Part shown: positions 46,497 through 59,900 of the stretch, piece after piece
Layout: every line of letters begins with the position of its first letter
Position numbering within the stretch: the first letter of the stretch is position 1
NCBI RefSeq assembly: GCF_040954835.1
Contig: NC_090696.1
Coordinates: 68,199,722-68,263,721 of the forward strand
Direction: 5' to 3'
From: Lepisosteus oculatus
Lineage: Eukaryota; Chordata; Actinopteri; Semionotiformes; Lepisosteidae
Length of the DNA stretch: 64,000 nt
Notes under the pieces: model-generated
Seen by the model: the letters and a program-made list of their open reading frames with translations, nothing else
What the model was told of the DNA's origin: nothing
Database searches by the model: none
Program-made: the position numbers and the translations under genes

Positions 46497-47068
46497 TCAT
46501 TCAGCAGCCATATCACTCTGCAACACATAACTGGCAACCCACTGAAGCTCAGCAGGTGTGAGCTTGGTCAGTACCTGGATGGGGGCCTTCTGGGGAAAAA
46601 CTAAGGTTGCTGCTGGAAGAGGTGTTAGTGGGGCCAGCAGGGGGCGCTCACCCTGTGGTCCATGTGGGTCATAATGCCCCAGTATAGTGAGGGGGACACT
46701 ATACTGTAAACAGGTGCTGTCCCTCGAACGAGTTGTAAAACCGAGGTCCTGACTCTCTGTGGTCATTAAAAATCCCAGGGTGTTTCTCGAAAAGAGTAGG
46801 GGTGTAACCCCAGCATCCTGGCCAAATTTCCCATTGGCCCTTACCAATCATGGCCTCCTAATAATCCCCATCTATGAATTGGCTTCATTAGTCTGCTCTC
46901 CTCCCCACTAATAGCTGATGTGTGGTGAGCGTTCTGGCGCACTATGGCTGCCGTCGCATCATCCAGGTGGGGCTGCACATTGGTGGTGGTGGAGGGGAGT
47001 CCCCATTACCTGTAAAGGGCTTTGAGTGGAGTGTCCAGAAAAGTGCTATATAAGTGTTAGCTATTATT
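46497..47068 (+). mobile_element. 5S rRNA-derived SINE, full length
   Basis: Complete copy: 5S-like head (gctcagcaggtgtgagcttg, tcagtacctggatggggg), middle ccagcagggggcgctcaccc, body ggtgtaaccccagcatcctg and gctgccgtcgcatcatccag, and tail ggctttgagtggagtgtcc with gtgctatataagtgttagc then a short ATT run. Confidence 0.92.
46634..46648 (+). promoter_or_regulatory. CTCF-like motif inside SINE
   Basis: CCAGCAGGGGGCGCT matches CCASYAGRKGGCRS at every position. Occupancy is unknown. Confidence 0.5.
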
Positions 47069-47671
47069 AAACTCTGCTCAATCCCATTAATGTGAACAAG
47101 AACAAAAGATGTGAGCAAAACTCAAAGATTTGCAGTTCATTTTGGGTTGTTCTGGAAACCATTGTCTATACAACGGTAATTGTTTAATTACTATGATGCT
47201 CAATTACATTACTTAACTGTAGAGGGATTATGTGTTGTGGCACATGAAAATCGCTGACTTTACTTTTAATGACATTTGGTTTCAGGCCTCTCGTCGGTCA
47301 TTGAAGAACATTTCGAATGGCTATTTCCAAATTATCTCTCACATGAAGCATTTGAATATTAACTATGGTCATTGTGTGGCTAAGGAGCATCAGCATACTG
47401 TAAAGCAACATCAAACATCTTTAAGGCCTATGCAGCATTAGAGGGTTTTCCAAAAATATGTGCAGCACCAATATGGGTTTTCTTCAGATATTTCAATGCA
47501 CTACCAATATTATAAAGCTGTCACCGTTTGAAGAAATCTGGTCTTGATAAGAGCAGTAGTTGTCTGGATTATGCCAAGAAAACGTGTCTGTGTTGTCATT
47601 GTATTGCTAAAGCCTGATCCAGGACGTTTCAAACTTGTACCAGAACTTCAAGACATTTACAGCCATGCGGC

Positions 47672-47755
47672 CAGGGGAGGGGAGTCCCCATTACTTGTAA
47701 AGTGCTTTGAGTGGAGTGTCCAGAAAAGCGCTATATAAGTGTAAGCTATTATTAT
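47672..47755 (+). mobile_element. 5S-SINE 3' tail fragment
   Basis: gaggggagtccccattactt then agtgctttgagtggagtgtc and aaaagcgctatataagtgta, followed by ATTATT. Head and middle are absent. Confidence 0.85.
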
Positions 47756-48137
47756 TTGTTCTGATGCCCTCTTTTTCACTGTAGTTTTACAATTTCAGTG
47801 CAGTACATAACACAGAGACTAGAAAATCATGTAGAAGTGTACAGTATGCTTCTCCTCGTTAAAGACCACACTGTTAGCTTTCATGTTGAACAACACTGTT
47901 GTGTTTTAATGTTCGGTGTTATAAAACAAAGTACAATTTAAAAGGCTAAAGTCAGTTCCTGTGTTAAAAGAGGACAAAAACACGTGCTCACACACATTTC
48001 CTTTGCGAACGGTTTCAGTTTTTGCAGTCACGAACACATGCTCTGTTAGCTCTTCGGTCAAAAACACACATCGGTTTATCAGAAGTATAAATGTGGAGGT
48101 GAAAGAATGAAATCAGCTGCCAATAAATTCAATTGCT

Positions 48138-50928
48138 TTTATTTTGAACAAATCACAGATCAAAGTAAAAAAAAAAACAGTGTGCTTCAAAATATACATT
48201 TATTTTTCAATTTCACCCATTTAAAAATATTCTAAAGAGAAAACACAGACAGGTGCAGAAACCCAAGTGTCTCTGCGTGGTGTACCATTTGTAGACTTGG
48301 AAAATACTTTAACTGTGTCCATAGCTTCACACAGTGTGGTTGCTAGATGTCTGACATGACCAGGATTGACTTAGACTGAGCTCATAACAAGCAGGGAACC
48401 AACATGGCCTCCACTGAATTGATTCCTCTCGTTTAACACAAAATACGACAGAATGATTTTGCGTTCAGCTTAAACCAGATCATGTGGGTCCCAAAAAGAA
48501 GAATAAGATATTTTAAATGGCACTTCTAATCCTTCTTGGTAATAATACTGAGGTATCAAAGCTCATGCCTTAAAAACACCAAGTGAATTTATTAGAGCTC
48601 TTGAGGAGCTGCACAACATGAACAGAAAAATGCGTAAAAAACGGAACCTCGTGAAAGCAAAATGGCTGGAATGGCGTGGTTACGTGGCGTGATGAGCTTT
48701 AGGAGCGATTCCTTAAAGACTTTCTTTCTGTGGGGTATTGCGTTCGTTTTCACAACCATGAACTGCATGCCTGTTTCAACAGAGTCCTGCACAGCTCTTG
48801 CCAACCATTGTGTTTCAAGTTCTGTCTTGGAAATTTTCATCAGTCTCTCATTATGACTATCAGAAGAGCAACAACCAAATGTGTTAAGTGACGTCATCAG
48901 AGAGCCCGCTTCTACACTGGGTTTCACTGCTGCTGAAGGGCAGTGCAGGACTGCCTGAAAGACGCCTTAGAAACAATACAGGCCAGAGCAGAAGTGACAC
49001 CATGACTTCTAACTGACATCTTTAAGTCACAACAAGCTACCTGACATGACTAAATAGGCAGATACATTTGTACATTTAATTAATAATCTTTCACAAGTAC
49101 CATTATGCTTTGCAAATCAGAAGAGGGATAAGAGGGCACACACAGAATTTGACACACAAGTGATTTTTAAACTTGTCGTGTTTGATCTTTAAGAACGCGG
49201 AGTTAGTTGGTGGCCATCCAGCACAGGTAGTTTTTTTGAGGTTTCTTTGACTGCCTGTTCTCTGGCAATTGCTCGCCGGTCTACAGAGAAACATGTTCTC
49301 AAGTGCAAAATCTGTTGACAGCGCTTTTTCTGTTCTCTTCAGCGGATATCACAATGTTTCTGATGGACACTAACTCCACCCGGACCAGGCTGATCGAAAA
49401 GCAATTCTAAACGATGCCTTTCAATAAAGCGTGCCACCTTAGAGAACAGCTTAGTACTGAGGGACATTTTCTTAAAAAATAATACAAAACTAACTGGCTT
49501 CGGAAAAGAAACAGCTAAACTTCCCTCAGAGAAATCATCTCTGTGAAACACCGGTTCGAATCAGACGCTTGAAGAGGCACTATGACAGACAGGAAAGCAG
49601 AAATTTTGATTGAGATGCTAATTACTTTTAAAGATCCTTCCCTGGGCAGTTAGGATTTCTTCCACTAGGGAAGGTATTACGAACGAGCACGTTACCACTA
49701 ACTTCAACCCCTCTCCCTGATGGCAGACTCAGTCGATGGTGCTGGGAGCTATTCTGAGCCTCCTGCCTTCTGCCCAGTGGAACAGCAGAAGTATGAAGAA
49801 AGACCTGCAAGATGCAACAGCAAACAGTGTGTGAACTGCCTTCTTTTTTTATGTGCTACTGCCAATCTGTGTGCAAGCTCAATTAGCAGCCTCCGACAGG
49901 CATTAGGGATGTAGATACACACATTGTATGTTAGAATACTTACAGAGGTATTTAGATGTTTTTACTTCAAGAGCCAGGACTGCATTTAACAAAGGAGGAG
50001 GCAGCAACAAAAAAGAACCATTCTGAAATCAAAACCAAACCCTATTTTTGCATGAGAAACTGCCGAGAACAATGAGAAAAGGAGAGACGCTGTTCATGAA
50101 AATGGAGGATGTGTCATTAATGGCGTGTCTGACAAACAAGCCGCAGTTGTGAGTATTATTCCCTGAGATCTGGGACAGAGCGTGCTGCTACACTGACTAT
50201 TCATGAAGGTGTACTCAGCTAAACATTCCCATCTGTTCTACTCGAGTGTCCAAATCCGTGGAGCTGCTCCTGGCCTTCCTTGCTAAATAAAATCCCGAAT
50301 GGTCACAGAGGTGCTGACAATTTTTATCCACGTTAACCGTCCTGTTATACAGCAACCAAAACAAATTCTGAAAGTACAAACAATTCAAAAGCAGCTAACG
50401 TACTAAGACTTAAATGTTTCTTTAATTAAAAAAAAACATATTAAAAGCCACCCCAATTTAAAACCTCCAAATTAAGACGGCAATTACTGTACATTTACAC
50501 ACAAAAAAAAACGTTTTTAAACCGTAACAGTGATATGATAGGAATGTTAAAAATAGATGTATTAAAACCTGCAATATCAGTTTGGTGTGTGTAAAATCTG
50601 GACTGCAGCTGCCTTTTAAGAATTGTACCCCAATCAAAATAATAATAAACTCATTAACAATTTATAAAAAAAATAATACAAAGTTTTTTTTAAACTGCTT
50701 CACATATTAAAATGTATTCATAACATCATTATATTAGTATTTGGTCTAATGAGTACTATAAAAATACAGATGTATAAGCATACATGTCCAAATATATACA
50801 AATAGGAATGCATATATATATATAAAAACCATGTATGCAAGTAATACTATATAAATTCACGTTAAAAATAAAACACATTGTCCATTGCACTTCACAGCCG
50901 CTCTTCTGTGGCACTGTCAAGATGTCTG
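48138..50928 (-). other. Putative N4BP2 3' UTR
   Basis: The interval between the N4BP2 stop and a minus-strand AATAAA at 48138-48143 would be a 2.8-kb 3' UTR. Other minus-strand AATAAA hexamers occur near 48200 and 48585. The poly(A) choice is uncertain. A 111-codon minus-strand frame at 48592-48927 is not recognised. Confidence 0.4.
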
Positions 50929-50974
50929 TTATCTGAGAGAGATGAGCAGGAGTCCTGGTTTGGGTTCCGTGAAC
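50929..50974 (-). CDS. n4bp2: N4BP2 last coding exon: C-terminus of Smr domain
   Basis: 46 nt: completes the split Arg codon (AG|G), then FTEPKPGLLLISLR and TAA. Acceptor ttctcAG at 50975-50976. It encodes the final beta-strand region that follows HHDFR. Confidence 0.9.
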
Positions 50975-53900
50975 CTGAGAAAAGGCGAATAAAACAAAAG
51001 TTTAAGGTGAGGCAATTTCTGTAAGAACTGAAAAAGTTAAAGAATGTAGTTCGTGTTTTTTTTTTTAAATCTGTGCACACTGAAGCTCCGGTTCCGTGAG
51101 AAAGCGTTCAATCGCTCTTGAAAAGTCACGATAAAAAAAAAGCTCTTTCAGTGAGGAGCGAAATTTTGAAAACCAAAACCCCAACTCGCGCTCATATTAC
51201 AAAAGCAACGACGAGCGGGCTCCTTCGCTGTACAACAAACCCCAATAAAGCTCTCTTCGCTGGCGGGAGGTAGTTATCTACAACAGAAATCTGCAGCTTG
51301 CCGGTGGCTGTGGTTTCAAACCTTGAGCTCACCAGCTCTCCTCGGCTCCTGCATCTGTGCGCCACACGCTGAGCCCGACAGCTAACTGAAGCGCTGCGGA
51401 TTCACTGACTCGGGACGCCCGGTCTCTCTCTCTCGCTGGCGACAAAGAGCCAGCTCCTGCAGTCTGTGTAGGACAGGCCAATAGACTGTAATCCAGCCCC
51501 TTATCAGAAATCCCAGGGTTGAAAAAGAGCATTTCCACCCTTTTAAAAAAAAAAAAGGCCTGAAGAAGTCTTTTTCTTCGTCTGAATACAACGCGACGTA
51601 CGCCGCAAGCTGCTCTACCCTGCGTGACCTACATAGGCAAACTATTTCATTTTCAGTTCTGCACAAGGTAACGCCAGAAACACTAAATGGATGATGTATA
51701 AGAAGGGCAAGAGACATGCTGCTCCTTACTCTTCATTCTGATGCGCAGGAAACTGAAAATCCAACATTTAATGCCAACAGCTACTAATAATTCATTCCTT
51801 TGCCATTATATGGGGCTTTTCACACCAAAGTGCTTTACATATATGAAGGGACTCACTTCAGCCACCAGAAAGGCCAGATTGTAAAAAAACCCAGAGAGTG
51901 CCATTCAGGTAGGATACTGGGGCAAACACCTCTCTTAGACTTTCGCTTTAAAAATGCAACTTGGCATCCACAAAATGCACACATTTACTAATTAAGGTAG
52001 GGACCCTTTCAGGCCATAAAGGCCCATGGGGAATGGGGTGCAAGGGCAACCAGTGTTCTCAACCACCAAGGTGATGTGGTCAGCATCACCCTCCGGCTGG
52101 CCTGTCACCCCCAGAAGGATTTAACCCCCCCGGTTCTCATTCGGAAAGCAGGGCGAGTGGACCTAGGAGCTGTCTGGAAGGAATTAGAGCAAGCTACATC
52201 GCTTGTCCTACCTGGGGTCGAACCCGGGACCTTCCAGCCAGGAGCTAACACCCTTGCCATCTGAGCCAACACAGCTCCAATTACTAATTAAGTGCCCGAT
52301 AAAAACGCTGGCATTTTGTGAAATCAGAAAATCTGTTAATCACATATCCGGCAAAATTAAACCACAGCTCTTAAAATACAGAGGTTTCTGTTCGGCTTAT
52401 TGCCACATTTTTAGTTTCCAGTAAATATTCTTTGTTTAAAGAGGTATACAGTATATTCACAAATCCCCTAAAACTACCATCTGCTCTCACTTACAAGCCA
52501 CCACTAATAATGATGACAATATCTCTGTTTACCCTTCGATCGGCTACTTAACACACACTGCTCCTATCGGCCATCTCCTACTGTATTTAGTTTGCTGTTC
52601 TTTACTATTAATGATTCAAATTCAGGCTTAGCTGACAGTGCTCAGGATGAGCTTTACAGTTTAAGGAGGAAGCACCAGACACTGACAGGAAGCCAGAATC
52701 ACAATTCAATGATGCACTATACCTCTGTGTAAATCCACAATACTGCTGTGTCAAGAAGGTTGAAGAAGTCCTAAATTACAGAACGAGACCCTCATTTTAA
52801 AGCAGCTTAGTCCATTCTGGGGGTTTACAACCTGCAGGCTGCAGTACTTGTTTTAATGAATAATTAAGTAATGAATATATTAGTGTATCAAAGATACGCA
52901 ATAAACAAAGTCATTCACTTCATATCTGAGCAATGCAAATGGGTTAAAAAAAAGTTTAAAAAACAACAACAGATAAATCAAGTAGTCGGTGTCAGCTGAA
53001 ATGCTTCTAGAAGCTGAACGTGACACGCAGCTGGAGTCTCAATGCGTTCCCTGACTACTCTGGAAAACCAGAGTGCTGCAGTTTAACGGACGACGCAGTG
53101 GCCATAGGTGAGCCCCTGAAGCTGACCGTGCGGTTTGTGGAGCCAGCAAACCTCTGTCCCCCAGACTCCCAGAAGCCCCGCACAGCCCAGCAGCGCAGGC
53201 CTGTGACCGAGAGGGGGCGGCTCACCTGAAGTCGTGGTGAGTGAGGTAGTCGATGACGGCCGGTTTGATGCGAGCAACTCCTCCCTGACTGCGGTTTCCC
53301 CTTCCCGTGATCACAGAGAGGTGAGGCTTACCGCCACTGCGCTGGCACTCTAGCAAGAGAGGAATCCGAGCGGTACAAACCCATGCCATGCCAATGTGCA
53401 TACACACACACATACACAGTGCCACTCACTGTGGCGAGCTCTGCTGTACCGAGGATGGCTGAACAGTTAAAAAGGGACACCTGCTCCCTGCTGCCCCTTT
53501 GCCTGCATAGACTTGTGGGAAACAGAACATCCTGCGTGACGGATCGACGCAAGGGTTTTTAGCACACAATTCTCTTCAGCACTATTTCTCCTTTCTGCCT
53601 CTGGAGCACCTGGAGCTTGTTCCATCAACGGGGCATTCCTGTTCCTGTTCCTCTCTGTACTCCTGCCAGATCATGCCACGCGGGGTCTGTACGTCTCTCT
53701 GTACCACATCCATAAATCCCTTTGCACCACTACACTTTAAAAATGAAAGGCCAGCTCCGCCTTCAATAAATTCAAAATTCAATTTTCGTTTTTTTTTTGT
53801 GTAGAGCACAATTTATCTACTCCTGTCACCTCCTTTCTTTTTAATGTAACTACCCACAACCAAGGAAAAATGGGTTTGGAAACATGCTGGAATGTATTTT

Positions 53901-56900
53901 TATTTTTTTCTTTCCAAATTGATTGATTCGATTGTTTTCTTTTAAAAAAAATGTTTTTGGACCGGTACACACAAATCAAATTGGCTTAAGGTTATTTCAG
54001 CTATTAGCACTTGGAGAGACTTGAGTGACAACTCGTCGCTGCGTGATTTCCTGTTGGCAAACGTATGTAAATGTTATTAAATTAGTGGATTGTTCTGTTA
54101 AAAAATATCTTCTGTGGAGGAGTGGGATATCAATGGCGGACCACTAGGGTAGCGTAACAGATCTGCTTCTCTTTTGCATTTACACTTTTTTCAGGGCTTA
54201 ATTCTACATTGAGGGTCAGAATGATAAAACCAAGAAGCTATAACCTGATACTGGCTGATAAGCCACCGTTACTGTGTTCAATCTTCTTGGACAGACACAG
54301 ATTAACATACACTCGATTCCCCAGTGAAGGGGTAAGGACACTCCTGAGTTTTAAGGCCACAAAATACATTTCTGTACATTTCTTATTCACTAAGTGAGGA
54401 AGGAGTATTCTATTTAGTCGAACATTTTAGTCCATCTGATACAGGAAATACAAAAAAAAAAAACACAACCCAGCTCTCATTTTAATTTAAGTAAGGCACT
54501 GGAAACTCTGTTAAATAACCAGCTGGAAAATACTGAATGTTTTTAAATTGTTATAAATAAATGTTACTAAAATTCAAGACCACTGAAAAAAGTGTGTTTC
54601 TTTTTCTGATTCATGCCTTGGGTCCTAAGGGCATAGGAGTAAAAAGTTCTTGGTCTGTAAAGGACATACAATTTCGTAAAGATGTCTGCAATCTAGTTTT
54701 CAGTAAATATTCATCAGAACGTTCTTCTTCTGCACTCTTTTGGAAATTTTTATTTGGTAACGTATGATGATGGCTTCTCATGAACATCCAATTTACTATA
54801 TATTTAGTTTGATGGATTAATGGTGAAATGATTAATTGGTTAATTGGTACAAATTGAATGTTAATTAAGCATAATTTACTTTGCAAGTCTCCGGTTGCCA
54901 TACTGCCGCACTGGTTTTGAATTTCTGAGGGCCAGAGCGCCACCTATTGTTCCACCAATGCCACTTACTGACTTCACAAAAATGAAAAGAATAAAAAAAC
55001 AGGGAGATTGAGATTTGTGGCTTGCTTTTGCTTTCAGTTCTTAGCCCATATTTTGATTTCAGCTAGATATAGCTGGCAGCCTCTTGTATGTCAATACCTT
55101 ATCATGTTTTCTGAGGCATTAAATTGTTGCATTTTATACATTACGAACGTTAAGATGCACGTTTTCATGCAAGATGTACATTAAATACATTTTCAACTAA
55201 TCAAGAAACTCATTTGTGATAACATAAAATTTGTGAAACCCAAACTAATTTGTGAGAAAATAAAAAAACACTGACACTCTTTTACCAAAATAACATTTGC
55301 AATTCATTTTGACAGAAAAAAAAACAAACAAATCTATATTTAAACTTTGTTATATGTGGATAAAGAGAAAAATTCTCAATGCCCCAAGATTTTGTCATGA
55401 CTGTTTTGAAGCTAATACAGCTCTGAGACATGTAAAATAAGTATTTACCGCAGTCTCTTTTCAAAATTTTAGCAACCTGTTTTCCCCGCTAGAGAAGAGC
55501 CGCCCTGTGGTGCGCGCCCAGCCCCCTCTCTGACCTGCCATCTTGTCCTCCAGCACGATCTTCAGGTGGCGAAGGGCCTCGTCCACGTGCAGGCCGTGGA
55601 GATCCAGGACATTCTGAGGCAGCAGGGAGGAGTTGACTCGTTCGAAGATCCTCAAGGCCGCGCGCCGGTGGGCCTCTTTCATCCTCTGGCCGTGGAGATG
55701 ACCCTGCAGAGAGACAGAGAGGACAGAGACAGGAGCCACATGAGCAGCTGGCGACATACTGGGCTCACAGGTCAGCTCTGAGATGACAAGCCGCCTACGG
55801 CGCCATATACAATAAAGTAATAATATTATTTTCACACGAAACCTGAGCAAAGACAGGTTTGGACCCTGTTTTCGGATAGCGTTTGGGGTTGCACCAACGC
55901 CTCCAACACTCAAGTGACAGACGGGACAAATATAACAAATTAATTTATCTTGATCTGACAAATCATCCAATAGTACAGAGCTGTCCTTTCTTTTGGCTCC
56001 ACAAACCGCACGGTCAGCCTCAGGGGCTCACATATGGCCACTGCGTCATCCGTTAAACTGCAGCACTCTGGTTTTCCAGAGTAGTCAGGGAACGCATTGA
56101 GACTCCAGCTGCGTGTCACTTTCAGCTTCTAGAAGCATTTCAGCGGACACCGACTACTTGATTTATCTGTTGTTGTTTTTTTTACTTTTTTTTAACCCAT
56201 TTGCATTGCTCAGATATGAAGTGAATGACTTTGTTTATTGCGTATCTTTGATACACTAATATATTCATTACTTAATAATTCATTAAACTGCTTCACTCAA
56301 TAGGTCATTCCTTCCTTTAGCAAACCACAACAGCGTGAACGTCTTTCACGGATCCAGCCCTTCGTTAGAGGGATCGCAGCCCAGCCTCTCTCGCGGGCCT
56401 ACCTGCTGGGCGTAGAAAGTGGCCACGTCCTTCATGCCCTGCCTGTAGGCCTCCGCCGCCTTGCTGAAGCACTCCTGCTGCTTCCGGTGCTGCAGGATGG
56501 CCTCCGCTCGGAAGTCGGCGTAGTCCGGGTCTTCAGTGTCCTGGAACAGCCCGGCCGCCTCCGTCTCCCTCGCCACCTTCTTCTGGGAATCGGAAACGGA
56601 CGATGGGCATCTCTCACACGCGGACATTCACTCTCATCCTCCGCGCCCAGGGAAGGGAGAGCTCCCAGACAAGAAGCGGTTTCCCTTAGAACGCTGGCTC
56701 TGAGTAATTTCCACCCACCTGAACCACTGAACACAGATGCCTTTGGTTCTCTGAAAACTAAATCCTTGTGGAAAAGGAGGCAAGTAATCCACTACTGTGG
56801 CTGAGGCCTCCTTGAGAGACTCATAAGCATGAACAATCTGCAGAGCGTGACGCAGTACACGACGTGACATATTGAATACATGGAGGTAGTAAATTTATAA

Positions 56901-59900
56901 TGTTATTTCAAGGTTCATGGAAATTTGTGTGAAGTATTACATATCCTAAGCACAGCAACACTTTGCTTAGCAGTGAAGATGTGTCCCAGGGAATGAAGCC
57001 CCGTAGGAATCAGAGCAAAAAGAGGAAATGATCAATGGGAATGTGCCCCCCCCAGAAGTGCGGTTTCTCATATTTGAGCAAAGTGTGAGGGTTTCACTGG
57101 GGCATCGGTGATATTTTTACCACAGGATACAATTAGAAATCAATTTTATACAGAAGGGACTGCCTTTTTAAATTCTAGCCGCAGTAGAAATCCATGAAAT
57201 TGGGCTCTGCATCAATACATTGAGCTGGAGCTTGCGTGGATTAACAGCTGTCTGGCTTCTCCCAGACTGAGGCTCATACTGGGGGACTCGGCACCTGTCC
57301 AGATCTCACTGGCCGTATAGTAAACCTACGCATCACGCCCCACTCTCATTGGCTAGGAACCTGCGTGACGTTTTTCATTTCACTCTGCCGTCAGCACAAA
57401 CACAGCCTGTGCTGAGCTGAGCATGCTCTAGGTGAGCTACCGTCAGTTGGTCCCATATAAGCAGCAGACAGAATAACACTGTGCTTCTGATAACATGTAC
57501 TAGGAGTAATTAGAGTAACGCACAAAAAGTAACATGGTCAATTGGAGCTAAGCGAAGTGTTGCTATATTAAATAAGGATCATTTTCCTTAAGTGGTTTAA
57601 TAGCTACAATGTACTGCTCTATATCACACCCTTATATTAATATATGCCATAAGGTGTATATATATCTCATATACCACATCCTTATACCCAGTCCAGCCGA
57701 AAGCGTTTTACCGGACTGATCCCAGTTCCTGACCTGGATGGCGGAGGCCTACCTTCTCCTTGACCAGGGGCCTCTGGGTCTCAACACGCTGGGCGACATC
57801 CTGGGCCACCACTGTCTTCACAGGGCCCTCATCCAGCACAGATTTCAAAAACTGCTCCGTCTGTTCCAGAGAGTAGCTGTGAGGGGGCAAGACGCACAGC
57901 GCGCAAACTGGTCAGAGTCGGCACCGCATGTCGGCCATAATTTAGAGCCAATCTGGACGAGTGAGCATCAGACCTGCTAAACCCACATGCCTGGTTCTGG
58001 TACATGGGCTGTGAATACTATGTCACTCTTTTCTCTCTAACACACACAGAGCCTTGGCCTGCTGTGAGAGGCTGTACTCTGAAAGGGTTATTATATATGC
58101 AGTTTTCGTTAAGATTGCCATCAAGTTCTGTTTTTTCAAGAAACGTTGGATTTCAGTGAATGGAATGAGGCAACTGCACGAGCAGCCCACTGAAGCCCAG
58201 CAGTTTTGAGCCTGGCCAGTACCTGGATGGGAAAGCTCCTGGGAAAGCTACAGTTGCTGCTGGAAGAGGTGTTAGTGGTAGCAGTAGGGAGAGCTCACCC
58301 TGTAGTCCGTCTGGGTTCGAATGCCCCATTATAGTGACGGAGACACTATACTGTATAATAAATGTAAAAAAGGCTCCGTCCTTCGGATGAGATTAAAACT
58401 GAGGTCCTGACTTTCTGTGGTCAGTAAAAATCCCTGTGCGTTTCTTGAAGAGAGTAGGGGTGTTACCCCACTGTCCTGGCCAAATTTCCCCCTGGCCTTT
58501 ACCAATCATGGCCTCCCAATTATCCCCATCTATGAATTGGCTTCATCACCCTGTTCTCCTCCTGATTTTTCTTAAGCATTTGGGAATAAGAACCTTGTAT
58601 TCATCTCAAGAGCTCTTCGCTGAGTACCTGCAGGAAGAAATCTTATTTCTGACTGACAAGCAGCCTAGCATGGTGAAATGTCCCTTTTCTCTCTAAAATA
58701 TGTGTTCTTAAATACGTGTTTTAACAACACAACCACCCTCAAACAGGAAGTCCGAAATAAGAGAGATTACGATTAAAGTTTTCTGCTGCAGTCCTGCTTT
58801 TCGTGATAATTGCGTGGGAAGTGATTCACTTGGAGTATTCTAGAGAGCTGTGTAAAAGGTTAATCCTGTTAGATAATCCTAACCCTATTCACCAGGATCA
58901 CACTCTTGCATGGCTCTGTGGAATACTCCAGGTGTATCAATCCCCTTGCAGCTAATGTACTATGTAAGTTACAGTTCATTTTCCAAAATAAATCAACGTC
59001 ATTTCTCAATGACACACCTCTCACAGGATACACATCACAGGAATCCTTACTTGTTGTCCCTGAAGATGTCCAGGAGAAAGTGGCGGTCTATGGTAGGAAA
59101 CATCTTATAAAGCTCCTGCTCTTTTAACAGGGCGGCTCCGTTTTTTCTGTCCAGGTCCCTGTTCAGCTTTGACTGAAGAGCACGAGGTAACAAAAAGAAA
59201 ACGACAAACGAGAAAAGTTCATGTGACGTTTTCTTTCCATGGAGTAAATATGGGATGCGTCCAACACACAAACTGGCAATTTGCTTTGCCGTGGGCAATT
59301 GGCAGACCGATCTCCGATTTGATTTAATGCAGGCCACAAGCTGAAAAAGACAAACACCAACACGGAAATATGCAGAAATCATGGAAGGAGTTACCTGGTG
59401 GTGCACAGACATGAAGTTTATTTGACCACAAGCATTACGCGTTCTATAACGCAGAGATCTGCTGCTCACGAGACCACGTTGGGCCTATTACCACAGACTT
59501 AGGAGAGCAAACAGAGCTCATGGCTGGGCTGCTGGCCGCTGTCGTACCTTCTCCAAGTGCTCTTGCAGGGCCTGCTCCTCCAGCATGATGTCCCTGAGGG
59601 AGACGTGGGGCATCGGGGTGCTCCAGTGGTCCATGAACAGAACGCTGTCCGGGGGCTCTGACTGGCCAGCAGCCCCGGGAAAGACAGGACTCCAACCAGT
59701 TCTCCTTAGTCTGTCAGTCTGGGAGTCGATCCACAGCCCAGCACCTGGAAAACAGGACAGGAGGTAGAGGTGGCTGGTGAGGACATCTTGTGGGGAGAAG
59801 TGTGCCTTTCCTCCCTCACCTCACACGGCACTACATGCAGACAGAGCAAGAGCTACCGACCCACTCAACTCTTGTCTGGGCTTGCACTTGCCACCAGGCA

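Larger units (their letters stand above)
50975..53225 (-). other. N4BP2 last intron
   Basis: 2.25 kb. Contains a moderately CpG-rich patch (51180-51450), a decayed SINE (about 51780-51960), a fresh tRNA-SINE (51997-52280) and the left arm of the second inverted repeat (52853-53145). Confidence 0.8.

Noticed and set aside
56432..56734. 100-aa minus-strand Arg-rich frame
   Set aside because: Out-of-frame reading of the N4BP2 DUF1771 exon and flanking intron.
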